The position numbers were made by a program, and so were the translations under genes. Source: Porites lutea (Eukaryota; Cnidaria; Anthozoa; Scleractinia; Poritidae). Taken from it: a stretch of DNA of 64,000 nt. The notes under the pieces are model-generated. The model did not search any database, had not been told where the DNA came from, and saw nothing but the letters and a program-made list of their open reading frames with translations. The stretch covers positions 742,501 to 806,500 of the forward strand of contig NC_133209.1 of assembly GCF_958299795.1 (NCBI RefSeq), written 5' to 3'. Below, one piece after another: positions 13,371 to 26,000 of the stretch. Positions within the stretch are counted from its first letter, which is position 1. Every line of letters begins with the position of its first letter.

Positions 13371-13501
13371 GGAGACTATGATTATTGACTTGATAGGGAA
13401 TAAGCCATCTGGACTAAGAGCTCTCTCCTCTGCAGAGGCCTTTTTGCATTCTGGGATGATGCCGTGGCTTATTCCCTGTCAAGTCATTAATCATAGTCTC
13501 C
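13371..13501. repeat. Foldback element
   Basis: The arms GGAGACTATGATTATTGACT and AGTCATTAATCATAGTCTCC are near-perfect reverse complements and extend inward to GGGAATAAGCCA and TGGCTTATTCCC. This looks like a short MITE. Confidence 0.65.
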
Positions 13502-13649
13502 AATTCTTCCTTTATAAACAATGATTTGGAATCTTGCTGATGCCGAAAATTGACAAAAATTATCTTACATCCAAATTTTGAGAGGAAACACATTCCAGGG
13601 AGAGATTAATTTTATGGTACTTTGATTTTTCAACAAAGTATTATTTGTC

Positions 13650-13699
13650 TTGGCCGCCATGTTGGAGGGCATGCTGTTGCCCTCCAACATGGCAGCCAA
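13650..13699. repeat. Short perfect-type hairpin
   Basis: TTGGCCGCCATGTTGGAGGG is followed within a few bases by its reverse complement with one mismatch. The GGCGGCCATGTTGG core also occurs in the 39.9-kb element. Confidence 0.6.
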
Positions 13700-15167
13700 A
13701 ACTACTTTTGTGCTTGTATCTTGTTAAACGTAAATTATGATAGTTACGCTCAGATGTGCTGTAAACGTTACTACGTCATCTTTTCAACATTATCCTTGAA
13801 GTTTAAGTGCAAAATTTGTGTTCAGAAAGAGGTAATTCATAATTTTAAAAAACACATTTTGGTCACATGACCAGCTACGAACTTACTCATTTTAAGAAAA
13901 TGGTGTGGGTTTGAAAGACTAAATCACTATTCTTTTGTTTAAGTTTCATTCATAAAAATGATGTCTCATGACCTCTTTATGCAAATGGCCTATTGTGGCA
14001 GAAAGTAAACATATATGTCAAGGCTTTGTGAGCACCAATACAGGGGTAGGGAAGAGGGACCCTTCTAACTCTACCTTGTCACCTTCCAGCTTATTCAGGA
14101 ATGCTATTTAATTTCCTTTTATTGTGATTTATTTTTAATTATGGGTTGTGTGTGAAAATGACAGTTAAACATAAAAGTATTAATCACAACACGGGAAGTA
14201 TGACAGCTATTGATGATATAAAGTTAACTTTATTTTGCATACAAAGTACCTAGGTCAGCCCAGCTTAAAAGACAGCTGTGATCCCATTGTTGGTGGGCAT
14301 TAATATTAAAACATGGCCCCTATGGGGCTTATTTAATTTTGATGACAGTAGAGAAAACGAAATAAACAATAAAATCAGTAATTTATCAAGCAGGAACCTA
14401 CACTCACTCACGTGATATATAGGGGGTTGGGGTTGCTGTGATCTTTTTCATGAAACTGGTAATTTTAGGAAAATGAAGTTAATATCATAAAAAAGGTGAA
14501 AAAAAAAAACAAAATTACTTCAGATTACTTGGTTTAGAATTGTTCACAAAAGGTAAATCCTGTGACTGTGTTACTTCTAGTACAAGTTTGTCCCATTCGT
14601 TAACTCCAAAGTTGATCAAAACGATTTTTGGCCTAGTTTGGTTTATGCTTGTAGTAGATATAGATCCCTATATCGTGGTGGTTATTATAATATCATTCTC
14701 ATTAACACAGATGTGTGAAATGCACTCTATACCAGTCAATACAGTAAAAACCTGTGTTTAAGAACCTAGATTCTAACAGAAGAACCTGTTAGGCTAAGAT
14801 TGTCCATTTAGACCCCTTTTACATAAGAACCTGGTTTCACCTACAAGTTTGATCGGGTTCTTATTTTGAGAAATTCTGTCAAACACTGAATACACAAGTT
14901 TAATAGAACATTAAGCTCTACCAGTAAGTAAAATGAAGATGAAACCTTGGCAATGAAGCAATTGACATGTAGGTCTTTATATCCTTGTACTTGCATACCC
15001 ACATAGACCCACAATTATATTTAACAATATAATTATGCATCATGCAATCTGGGAGGGGGGCGGGGAATTGTATTATTTTTGATATCTGACAGCATCTTTA
15101 TTATTTGTTGTGTTATTGGTACTCTTTTTCTTCAGGTTATCCTTCATCAGTACAGTTGAGAATTTTC

Positions 15168-16710
15168 TTATTTTTCAGAAAAACTGGAAATGAGCTCATA
15201 CACATAAGGCTCTAGGATATTGACCACATCAAATCGCTGAATTTTGCGAGTTTGTAGAATGCGTACAAACTCTGCTACAGTAAACTTTGGTTGCTTTTCT
15301 TGAAGAGCATGAAGCATCACTGTACATGGACTGCCATCAGGAGTCAACAATTCTGCTCTAAAGTCATTAATCTCCTTTTCTGTGAAGCCTAGGTGTACTG
15401 CAACGTGTCTCCAGTTTCCCACACCTCTGCATGACAGGTCCAGTTTCATGGCAACAGCTCGTAGTACCTCCTTTGGAATTTCATGGAAGCAAATTGATGG
15501 TCTGCTCTCATCGGTGATCAAGGGATCTACAAGATTAGCATCAGTTGTAAGTTGCCAGTTGGTTACTCAGGATTTGTGTGAAACTGACTACACAATAGGG
15601 GAAAATATTTTGATACATTTTAAATTCTACAAATTATGATCAAAACCAAGAAAAGAAAAGAAGCTAAAATACTTCAAGACAGGTCATTTTGTTGCCCATT
15701 TTAGCCGTATGTATACCTTGAACTGTTTCATATTTAGTTATTTTGAATTAGAATGGCTTCAATCAAACTTCAATTTTGTATGTAAGTGATAAGCTAAGAC
15801 CTGACTGTAAGAAGCCCAGGTTGTAAGCAAGTTAAGTCTATAATATATTATTAGAATGTATGTGGTGCAGTGTAGGATATAGTGTGCTGTTAAAGGTTGG
15901 CTAATGCCTCAGTAAACATGTCTATCTTGTAGGCAGAACAGCTTACCACAAAGATTTCTCCCAGTCACCATCAGATCATTATGACCGAGGCCCTGGTGGC
16001 TCTCTTGGTATCTCCTAAATGGATCCTGCAGAAAATTCAAATTGATGTTATTTTAAAGGTACATGTTATACATTGTATTATGCCTACCTCAATTTTCTAC
16101 ATTAATTTTTTATATACCAGTATTATTTTTGTTTGATGTAGGCCTTTCCTGCATTCTATTCCAGTGTGAACACACATTTAAATGGGTTTATTGTTTGTGC
16201 AGACAGTTTCATAGAAATGACTGTATTTTGCAACTCAAGCATGAATTTGCCTCCTTTGTTCAGCAGTAAAGAAAATGTTCACTGAATAAAGGTTTGAAAT
16301 TAAATTTAAGTGAAACTCACATCTTTGATTGAAGCCACTGCAGAAAGTTTTGTTGCTGCATTGTCTGCTGTTAGTTCAAGAGTACAGTGAAAATCTCGGT
16401 TTGTACCATTGTCATGTTCAAACAATATCTCTGATTTTGGTATTGTTGTGTAGGAGTCCTTCAAACTCTTGTGTGTTATCACCTGTGTAAAAATATAAAC
16501 ATATTCTTGTCTGTATTTCACTAGCCGTATCATTAGCTCTTATACTCATTCATATTGTTGCAGAACTTTTATATTTCCTTAGTTTTATTTATTTTGTACT
16601 TAGACATTGTATATTCTGAATCTTATGCTTTTTGTAATTTTAATTTAGATAGAGGGCTACAAGTTTACTAGTTTCTGTAACTATTCTGTGCTACCCTCTT
16701 TAAATAACGT

Positions 16711-16751
<41 letters not shown>

Positions 16752-19700
16752 AGTACATGCACTCTTAATTTCTAAAACATTAAATTATCTGATTAATGAT
16801 AAATCATTCATTTTTTTAAACAAATGGTTAACAAAATATAATGAACTTGTTTGTGGAGACACCTCCTGTAGACTCATGCACCTAACCTGTTTTTTCGTCA
16901 TAACCATCACTAATTTTTATTTTTTATTAAGTTTAGCTTCTATAAACCTGCAGAAGTGACACCTGTCAGCATCAAACGTTAGTCTAAGAAGCTGTACAAA
17001 CACAGTATATACCATTAATAATAACTAATGTATAATTTGTAGGACTCATTGCAGAGAGTATTAAATAACCTGTGGATTTATGCATGCTTCCTTCCATCCT
17101 TGAACAAGTTGTTTAACAGAAATCTTGATATCAGTATCCTGTACAGTCTCGACATATAAAGACTGAAGAGATCCCAGAAGAATCCTATTTTTAGACTTTT
17201 CTTCCTGCATTATTTTCTGAAAATGGAACGAAATAATGTGAAATATAGCATAGAATTTATTCTTCTTTAAGAAGATTAAGAAAAGAAGTCTTAAAGGACA
17301 GACATGATAATCTTTTGCGTGTAGTCTACATGTAACAAGTTGGTGAAGAGGTTTCTTGGAATTTTTTTGTAACACTATTTTGGTTGTTGTGACCATGATA
17401 ATCAATAGCGTTGGGAGGGGGTGGGGGGGGGGAGAGGAGTACTGTATAGCACACGTAATCAATCTGTCTGGAATTAATGATAGTTTTACTCAGTTCTTAC
17501 ATGTATTTACTAGAGGGATGGAAGTGAATTTGAAGCATTCCAACAAAAAACATAAAATCGAATTCACTAAAGTATTAGACAGCCTTTGTGCACCCCTTAG
17601 TGTCAGAGACTGTTAACTATAAGCCACAGACAAGAAGTTACCTCAAGTGATGCTTCGCAGTCGTCAAACACATACAGATATGCTGTATAGTTCTCACCAA
17701 CTTTGCCTTCACCACCAAAAACTGCACACTTGAAACGCTTTTTGTTTGGTTTGGAATTGAACGCTGGTGTACCAACAACAACATAGGATAGGAGACAATC
17801 CGCATGGTAGCAAACATCATTGTTACTTATTTCATCCACTTCATCATCCCTCCATACATTTATTTCATTTTGAAATGCTGAACTTTTGAGTTTTATATTC
17901 CAACCATGAGTAAAAAATACTAGTGCACTGTGTGGTATTCTAATCTGCACAGGCTTGGATAGTCTTATGCCATAAGGGTGAAACTTAATAATGGGACTGA
18001 GTATCACTTCATCTTGATTCAAAGCGGGAAAAGAAGTTTGATCCCAACATATTTCTACTCTTATCTGTTGAGCATCATTAAAGAAGCTATGTGGATCATT
18101 GAACTGAAGTAAGACTCCACATTTTTCAAAGGATAAAGTCTCCTGTGAAACATTTACTGTTGGATCCTCAAGTTTTGTGGCAGAATGGCTCGTTGCTATA
18201 ATAGAAAATAACAAAAAATATATGAAATCCAGGTTGGTACTATTGTTTGTCGCTCTGGTTGGGACAAGGTCCACAATAGGGATATAAACAGACTGACCAT
18301 CAATACTTCTTTCCTGTGTTCTCTAATTAATTCTTAGCTTAATTATTAGCTTAATTTAATTAAGCATGCAGACTGGTATTTTCATGGTCATTGGGCAATT
18401 TGTGTAAATTTGATTTGAATTTTAAATATTAGAAGCCATAATACCATAAAAATTTGTGTCTACATTTTAGAGTTGAAGTTTCTGCAGCACCCCACCTGAT
18501 TAGACTTTTATCATTGCTACATTTGTGTCTTGTAATCCTAAAAGGATCTTTATACGTTTCTGAGAAACTGCCCACCTACCCCTCCCCTAAGCCAATATTT
18601 TGTTCTAAGTGAGAAGTAAGTGTTAATGTTGGCTTAGGGAATGGGTAGGTCCTTCAAGCCTTTCACGTGACAAGTACCTTGTTTCTCCTTAAAACTAACA
18701 CTGCTCAATCAAACATTAACTAAGGTTATGGGAGTAAAGTAAATAATTGCCAATGAAAAGTATCATGGTTTCTTATCAATTTCTTCTTGACATAGAGCAG
18801 TTTGCACTTGACTGTCGTAAAACCAAAACCAAAGTAAATACACTAGCCAACCAAAGGGCGTAGTAAAACCAAAACCAAAACCAAAACCAATCCCTTTCGA
18901 CAGTCAAGTGAAAACCGCTCTAATCACAAAGAATGTTTAGAGAATGGTGTGGAAAATATGCATGTTGCTACATATATGGAGTGTATTTAGCAATTATATT
19001 GAATGAGACTGTGTATGATGTCAAGAATTATGCAAATCCAGGAGAATGTTATCCACTGAGGTGAATGCCTCGTTTCCAGACTAATATACCATTGTTCAAC
19101 CTCATTTCCAAGAAAATATACCATTAGATTGATGGTACATTGCTAACAGCATCTAAATTTGGCCAACAGCGGTTGGGGGCTTTGAACCTATAAAAAAGTG
19201 CAAAATATTTAACTGGATGAATAATGAATATAGTAACCTTCTTCTTCTTGTTCTTCTTCAGATGGAAGTAGCATTGTAAGTGAATGACTTCCTGACAACC
19301 TCTTGTACCTTTGATGTCTCCACCTCAACAATAGCATTATGAGAATTGAAGTCACAAGTCCCATTGTAACACCAGCGGCTATATAAACAGCTAACAAGCT
19401 TCTGGAGTCTTCCTGCTTTGTATTTTCTTGTATCTTTTGTTGACAAACACTGATAGCTCTCCTAGTATAACTACATTGCAGACTTAGTGGCATGTTTTCT
19501 TCTCCACATTTTTCAACATGTACATCTTCGTCATCATTACAGCATGCTGAACATGGCATGCATGTATTACTAGTGTCATCTTTATAAAAACCTTTAGCAC
19601 ACTCACCACATACTCTGTCCCTTGTCACATTACATGGTATCAGTTCTTTTTGTCCAATAGAACATTTAGTACAAGTTTTACAGGAACCAGTGTCTAGCTT

Positions 19701-20765
19701 GTCTGAAAATGTCTGACCTGCCACACATCCTAAACATTTAATGCCAGCAGTACTTTCCACCATACTTCCACATTTTATAGATGGGGAAGTTCCAAGAGGA
19801 CAATGTTTACAGTCCTCACAATGTGAACCATTCTTGGTCATTACAATGTACTGATTATCTTTACATTTCGGTTTACAGTCATTAATTGTTTTCAGGGGGA
19901 CGTTAGCATCACACTGCTCGTAGAAGGGCATGTCTTTACAGTCATCTTTTTTTTCGTTCTTTCCATGACAACAAAATGAGCATCGCCTGCAGGACCCTGT
20001 TGTTTCCTCAAAATAGAACTTCTTCCCACAGTCTCGACTACATTCCGAATTGGCTTTCAAAGTGCAGTTTCTCACTACTGTATGAGAGTCTGGACATATT
20101 TGACATGGCTTGCAAGAACTATAATCTTTATTGGTATCAGAATACGTTTTTCCAACTTGACATTGCCGACAACCTATTTTGCTTACGTCAGTTAGTTTTA
20201 CTATTTCACCACACTGAGGAGACAGTCCAAAGCCAGGTTCACACATATACTTAGAACACTTAATACAAGAGATCACGTGGCGTGAGTTGTCATCTTCAAC
20301 TGTAAACTCATCACCACCACAACTTGAATAAACCTTAAGAAGAGAATCAAACAGATCACATTCTTAAAGTGTGAACCCAAAAGTTTTCTATACTCGTTAT
20401 GATCAAGGCGGAAGTTGGAAGTTTTGGTTTGCCATTGTATCAGCAGTTTTCCTAAAGATGCACTTTTGAGTGAGACAAGTGCTGTTTTCAAGTATTAAAT
20501 GGGTGATATATGCAGCCATATAACAGTAGATTGATTCTCCTATGGAATGTTAACCTTCCTTAGCCTTTAGCCCATTCGATTCACGTACTTACTAGCATCC
20601 GCTCTGGGCAACCTTAGATAAGACAAACTATACAATGATAATGTGATGGAATCTGAAATCTACAAAAGTTATCAAGCACAGGTGACTTGTTATCTTTGTC
20701 ATACTTACAGTTAAAATAAGATGAAAATCCAAGAAGATAGTCAGATATATGGCAAGTACATCCAT
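15168..20765 (-). CDS. Receptor C: TNFR-TM-ZU5-UPA-death domain chimera
   Basis: Seven exons on the minus strand: 20765-20709, 20333-19238, 18195-17642, 17216-17070, 16482-16321, 16025-15947 and 15526-15168. Phases agree throughout and the sum is 2454 nt, or 817 aa. Residues 1-19 (MDVLAIYLTIFLDFHLILT) form a signal peptide. Residues 20-330 hold two copies of a TNFR cysteine-rich unit, each ending in CSxCC. The membrane segment is at about 332-355. Residues 385-535 are ZU5 (EVILSPIIKF, VQIRIPHSA, LLSYVVVG). UPA follows (LYVFDDCEASLE onward) to about 672. A death domain is at about 700-800 (FTVAEFVRILQTRKIQRFDVV). ZU5-UPA-DD is the cytoplasmic module of UNC5 and PIDD, here placed behind a TNF-receptor ectodomain. 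The donor at 19237 is the weak GTTACT. Read-through there gives an early stop after YYIHYSSS. The gene is head-to-head with F, 666 bp apart. Confidence 0.88.
16640..16750 (+). mobile_element. LINE 3' tail with TTA microsatellite
   Basis: The tail with GAGGGCTACAAGTTTACTAG and TACCCTCTTTAAATAA resembles the one at 4525-4585. It ends in a (TTA)n run, as expected of a non-LTR retrotransposon end. It lies in an intron of receptor C. Confidence 0.45.
18793..18922. mobile_element. Foldback MITE with AAAACC repeats
   Basis: The ends TAGAGCAGTTTGCACTTGAC and GTCAAGTGAAAACCGCTCTA are inverted repeats. The centre carries several ACCAAA/AAAACC units. It lies in the intron between the TNFR exon and the ZU5 exon of receptor C. 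Confidence 0.65.
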
Positions 20766-21181
20766 ATTCCCGTCTTTTGTACCTAGTACCTGAAATCTAA
20801 TGTCGAGAATTTCAGACAGCAGCCAGACAGCTTTGACGTCATAAGGTAGTTTAGAAAGCGCTCAGTAATCACATATTCACATTGTCACAAAAGTTGCTTG
20901 CATTGCACAAAACCGAAAGTTTTGTATGTTTGGAGCACTGAAATGTCTCTTGCTGCTTGTTGCTAACTTCCTCGGACTTGTCCTGTGATCGTTCATGAGT
21001 GTGTTCGTGGTGCTCTGTTGCATGTGTTGAAACGATCGTAGGTTAAAAAAGTTGATGAAAGTGTAGAATTTCAATACTTACTTTCTTGAATCGCTGCACC
21101 CAGGTTATTGTTTCACTGTCATTGCGTTTACGGGGGAATAAAGGAGTGGACAAACGCACAAACACTAAAAAGTTTGTGCTC

Positions 21182-21194
21182 GGGGGATTCCCCC
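21182..21194. promoter_or_regulatory. kB-like palindrome in the C/F divergent promoter
   Basis: GGGGGATTCCCCC is a 13-base perfect palindrome containing the NF-kB type 11-mer. It lies 417 bp upstream of the receptor C start and 238 bp upstream of the F start, so one site could drive both genes. Confidence 0.7.
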
Positions 21195-21431
21195 TCACAT
21201 GACTTTCACTTTCAAGGGCTTTCTAGCCAATCACATAACTGAATCAAACAAAAATGTCAGCCCACCTGGTTAAAGACGTAGCTGCTATTGGTTTGCGGTA
21301 ACGATGCTTATGGAAGCATTTTGTGTTCTCGTTAAAAGCCCAAGAAATAACTACTTAAAGCTTCATTCGCATCATGGCGGATTACCTTTAAGTTTGTGCG
21401 CTGTTTTGTTTGTCTACATGGTCAGACAGAC

Positions 21432-24400
21432 ATGGGAGACAACGAAATCCAACTAAATATGGACTTCTCAGAAAGTCACTTCGGAAACAGCCACGATGGA
21501 GCGGTAATTCCGTCATCATCGTCTTCCGATCCCGGGACGTTAGTAAACTCAGTCGGAACATACAGTAATTCACACCACTCTCGAATTCGACGTAGTTCTG
21601 ATGACAGGGAGAAAGATTTACTTCTTGAGGCAGAACATGATAGACAATCGCAGCCATTACACTTTGATGAAGTTTGGTTTTCGAATCCTCAAGAGGTGCT
21701 TGTGGATCGTCTGGAGATTTTAGGAGAACACATCGAAATGCCAAGTTCTACAGGAACAGTATCCGTTCCGGGGGAACTTGAGGAGTCGATGATTACGTCC
21801 TCAAAACGTTCATCTCCTCACACAATACAGCTTGATCAGTCAAATGGCTTCAAGAATAACCCCCACCGCTACAATTATTCTGATAGTCGGGAGGGATATT
21901 TGGCTGCGAGTTCAGGGACGGAATATGATGCGACGAGTGTTCCTTTGTTTTCTACTACTGAAGATACTGATGGCTGGGTTATCGTCAATTCACGAGAAAC
22001 AGCGTCACGTCATTCCCCGCCTACTGGCCGGCAAGAGGCTAACAAGAATGTAAAAGATTCCTTCGCAGGTGGAATGAAGGGTTCCAGATTGGGCTTGGAC
22101 GTTTTTCCTAGTACGTAAGATAACCTAGTTAGCTTAACCTTTTTTCTCATTATAAAACTGCAGTCTGATATCCATGATATTAATTCGCAAGGGTTATACA
22201 GATTTTCGTTTACTGATTTGTATTATTATCATCCTTTTTAGGTGCCATGAAACTCTACGAAGGCCTTTTTATTATATGTCTTTTTAAAAGACGGATAATT
22301 GCAAGGGATAAACTTGAGCATGCTCTATACATTATCCCTGCTCACAAATATCAAGAGGTTAGTTATGTGAATTATCTGTATCTATTACACGGTGTGTCAT
22401 GCCTATACCTGACTTACTTTTTTTGTATTGTAGATATTCCCCAAAATTAAAAGGGATGAAGCACTTGTTTGTCATGGGACAGAATTTCCTATGGGGGAAG
22501 AAGACAAACCCATGCAGCAATGTAGACTTCATCGACAATTAATAATTGCTGACAAATTATATGTCAAGTTTGAAATGGTTGTTGGTCAGGTTTTCTCAGT
22601 TGATGAACCTTGCAGGGTATGTTATTAAATTAACTGATCATAGCGTTTGTTCATTAACGCTAAAATTCTTAAAAAATTAAGCAGTTATTCCGTGTAGGTT
22701 TACTTTAATGGGAGCAATAAGAAGGTCGCTCTCCTTGCGTAAAACTTTACTCAGCAGAGCTGTTCAAACTGGAACACGAGAAATCCCACTACAGACTATT
22801 AAAAGTGTGCTATACAACAACACGACTAATAGAAAAATATGTTTAAGTGTAACCTGATTTTGAAAAAAAAAAGAATCCGGTTATTAATTTTGAAAACGTG
22901 TATGCGTTTATATATGTTGTTCTAACTTATGTATTGTAAGTAGTTTCATTATGTTAGTACAGTGTCCCGATTTGTAGCTCTGAGATGGCCAGCTAGAGGT
23001 TAGACAAATGAATAAAAGTCTTGAATGACTGATCGTTTTAAACTGATTATAAATATGTGATTTAGCAACTGAAGGTTGCCATAAATACTGAGTCAGGTAA
23101 ATTATAGGAAAATTTATCTTCTTTTAGAGCAGGGAATTAAAAAAAACATTAAACAGGAAATAATCATAGTTATTGGCGAAGTCAGTTACAATATTGTAAC
23201 TCTGTTCTTATTGTTTCTTGAGATAATAAAAGAGACATGTTTCAACCAGAAAAGTATTAAGTGGTTAATCGATTTGATACAAAATGCCATGGGAAACCGT
23301 ATCCCTGGATGAACATATACAAGAGACAAATATTCACGCTATGTGAAAGAGTTGAAAATGAAGAAAATGTAAATGCGGCAAGGTCAATAAAAATGGTTTA
23401 GAGGCGAGAGCAAAGTCATGTGGAAGTCAGAGAAGTTTGATTTGTCATGAGTGGTTGCCCTGAAAAAGAGCAGTGCTATAGGTGTTCTCTAATTGAACCA
23501 TACTCAGTATAATTTGGACTAATTGTTAAAATTGCTTCTTATTTCTTCTACATTGCAGAGAACTGTAACTGTTGCTGACATCATTTCTCAGAGTAGTGAG
23601 CGCATCACAGCTGGATTCTCAGTTGAAGTTCTGATCAAATGCCTTGGTGGCAGAGACGAGCTTTACGAGGACAGTGTTAGAGTAACGCTCCAAACTGGAA
23701 GCACAACTATATATTTAATGTTTCCTGTTGCTGTAAGCTATGTTCCTCAGAATTCCTGCCTTAGTATCTATAATTTGACAGATTTTGAGCATAGTAATTG
23801 AGCTACATTAAGTGAAAATTGCCATTAAGTCCGGGTCAAGTTCTCACGTCAATAGTATCTCTCACATTGTGTAGAGTAAGTTTGATTTCTAGTACCTGCT
23901 TGCATGGTGGGGTGTAATTCTTAGGTACTGCCCAGGTAACCTTCTTGTGGTACAGTTTAGTTAACATGTATTTGGAAATATTATTTTACTAGGTTATCTA
24001 TCTACATCTTCCAGGTTTAGAAGCAGATCGTATTTAGTGTTAAGTTTTTTGTTTCATTTCCAGTATTACGAAGCAAGCAATTCTCCTTGGCCACGTGGTT
24101 GTCCAGGTGCAGATTCGTTAGTTGTTGTTTAGTTTAATTTTTTTTCGATTCATAGTTTATTGATGTTTACAGGTGCAAATTGGTTTTATTAATTCATTAA
24201 CCAATAAAGAAGTGGGCAGCAGAGTTCCTACTATCTATGACCTATATTCTGAAATATTGAAAAATTTATGTTTTGTAGTTTTTAGAGGTACATAGGGTGT
24301 GTATTTTCGTTGATATTGTGAAAATCAAGTGTCTTTTACCGTGTCTATATTCACAAATTTCATAAAAAAATCAGTTCTACTTGAATTTGGCCTTCCTTGC

Positions 24401-24785
24401 AATGGGAAGTGCTGTTTTGGAAAAAAGCTGTTTAGTAATAATGAGATGGCGATGCTAACAAAAATGTCCTTATTTTCCAGTCACAACTATGCCAGATGAG
24501 GACAGAGACGCCTTGCGCTCTTGTCGGGTTGAACTTCTGGACAATATTGGTGATCCAATATCCCTCTGTGACCACTTGTACCAACACAGAATTCTTGATG
24601 CTGATGACATGGATGACGTCATGTCTTTACCCACGAAGAAGGAACGCAATTCTCATTTGTTGCGTACCATTCAGACCAAAGGAAATGTCCTTGACTTTGT
24701 CATCAAAGTTATGCAATCCAAGCGTGAAAATCAAGGGGCAGCTTCCATTTTACAGAAAAAGAGACACAGTGGATCTGATATGTGA
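21432..24785 (+). CDS. F: disordered N terminus, UPA-like module and CARD
   Basis: Six exons: 21432-22110, 22242-22357, 22434-22616, 23559-23732, 24064-24106 and 24481-24785. Phases agree and the sum is 1500 nt, or 499 aa. Residues 1-226 are Ser/Asp-rich and probably disordered. Residues 227-384 are encoded by three exons with the same phases as the UPA exons of receptor C (phase 1 in, then phase 0). I read them as a UPA-like beta module (LYIIPAHKYQE, LYVKFEMVVG). This is weaker than the CARD call. Residues 403-485 are a CARD (RSCRVELLDNIG ... LCDHLYQHRIL ... LLRTIQTKGNVLDFVI). A UPA-CARD protein corresponds to the signalling tail of NLRP1 or CARD8 without its ZU5 half. The first in-frame ATG was used. 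A five-codon upstream ORF at 21374 could limit translation. Confidence 0.82.
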
Positions 24786-25569
24786 AACTAGTTGATGGCT
24801 TCATGGAAGTCATATTCGTTAAATGATAATCGTCAGATTACATTTTGCCACTCACCTTTGCAGTATGGCATTAAGCTATACACATGAAACAAAGGCATTT
24901 TGCCTTTCTTGTAGAAAGAATACAATAATTTGAAAGCCTTTAAACTTAAGAGTCAGTCTCTAATGCGTGATATTAATACTGTTTAGTATTATCTCAAAGA
25001 TGGTTACTTTCAAAAACAATCGTTCTTAACATAAAGTATATTGTTTGTTGTTGACATCGTACTCTGTGGTTTGTGAAGCGAACAATTTGTTCTGACAGGT
25101 GGAATGCTCATATCTTGTAAACCTGTGCAGTCCTTTTTAATCATCTTGTCTAATGCAAGTTGGTTAATATTAGAATAAGTAATATCCTTAGTACGTGTTA
25201 ATTTTCCTGTTCTTTTTTGTAATAGCTAGTGAGATCATTTTACTTTTTACCAGTTTTACTGTCATATTGCTTTCAATTTCAGATTTAGATATTATACTTC
25301 TTGTTGTAAGTGACATGCATACCTAAATATGTCACAGTTTGGAAGATTAGACTAAATAGCTATTTCGAGATTGGATTCGCATTTATGATTTTCAACAAAT
25401 GTGACTGAATGTGATGATTGTGTCAGGAAGAAAAAAACTAGCATCAATTACAATATCGTACCCTTTTATATTATAAGACGAGAGCTAACGATGCCAGTTG
25501 TAGTCCTTGCGTGAACAGTTTTGGTTTATTTCTATTGGGTGCATTATGGCAGTTGTGAAGAAAACTGAT

Positions 25570-26000
25570 CACAGGGTCCAGAGGAGATGTGTTTGTCGTT
25601 AGAACATCAAAACCCGTCGAAAACCTCTGAAAAAATGGGTTATTTTGATCGCGTTACAGTTTCGTTACACATTCTATGGACCGCAAACCTAGAGACTGAG
25701 GGCTCGCAAGATCGGCTTACAGTATAAAATACGGACACTTGTCCTTTCTTTTACTCGGCACTTCGTGCCTCGGTCGCCCTTCGGGTGACGTGCTGTGCGC
25801 CAGCGAGGATATGGCTTGCGGTTATTGATTTTCAAAAGTCGATCTGGGTCTGATAAGAAGCGAAGAAATCGTTTACAGTAGATTAATAAAGATCCCATTG
25901 GGCTGATTAATCGTGCTAAGCGATAGGTATAGACATTTTTCAAGGTGAGACTTTAAATAAGTAATTCATTTATTCACACGAAACTCCTCTGGACCCTGTG
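25570..26000. mobile_element. TIR element, 431 bp
   Basis: The ends CACAGGGTCCAGAGGAG and CTCCTCTGGACCCTGTG are perfect inverted repeats. The interior has no intact coding sequence. It lies downstream of F. Confidence 0.7.

Larger units (their letters stand above)
12360..15167. other. Intergenic stretch between TNFR-B and receptor C
   Basis: The left part, to about 12470, probably holds the 5' UTR exon of TNFR-B. The rest contains a kB-like site at 13001, two foldbacks (13371-13501 and 13650-13699) and AT-rich sequence. A minus-strand AATAAA at 15102-15097 probably serves receptor C. No other exon is seen. Confidence 0.45.
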
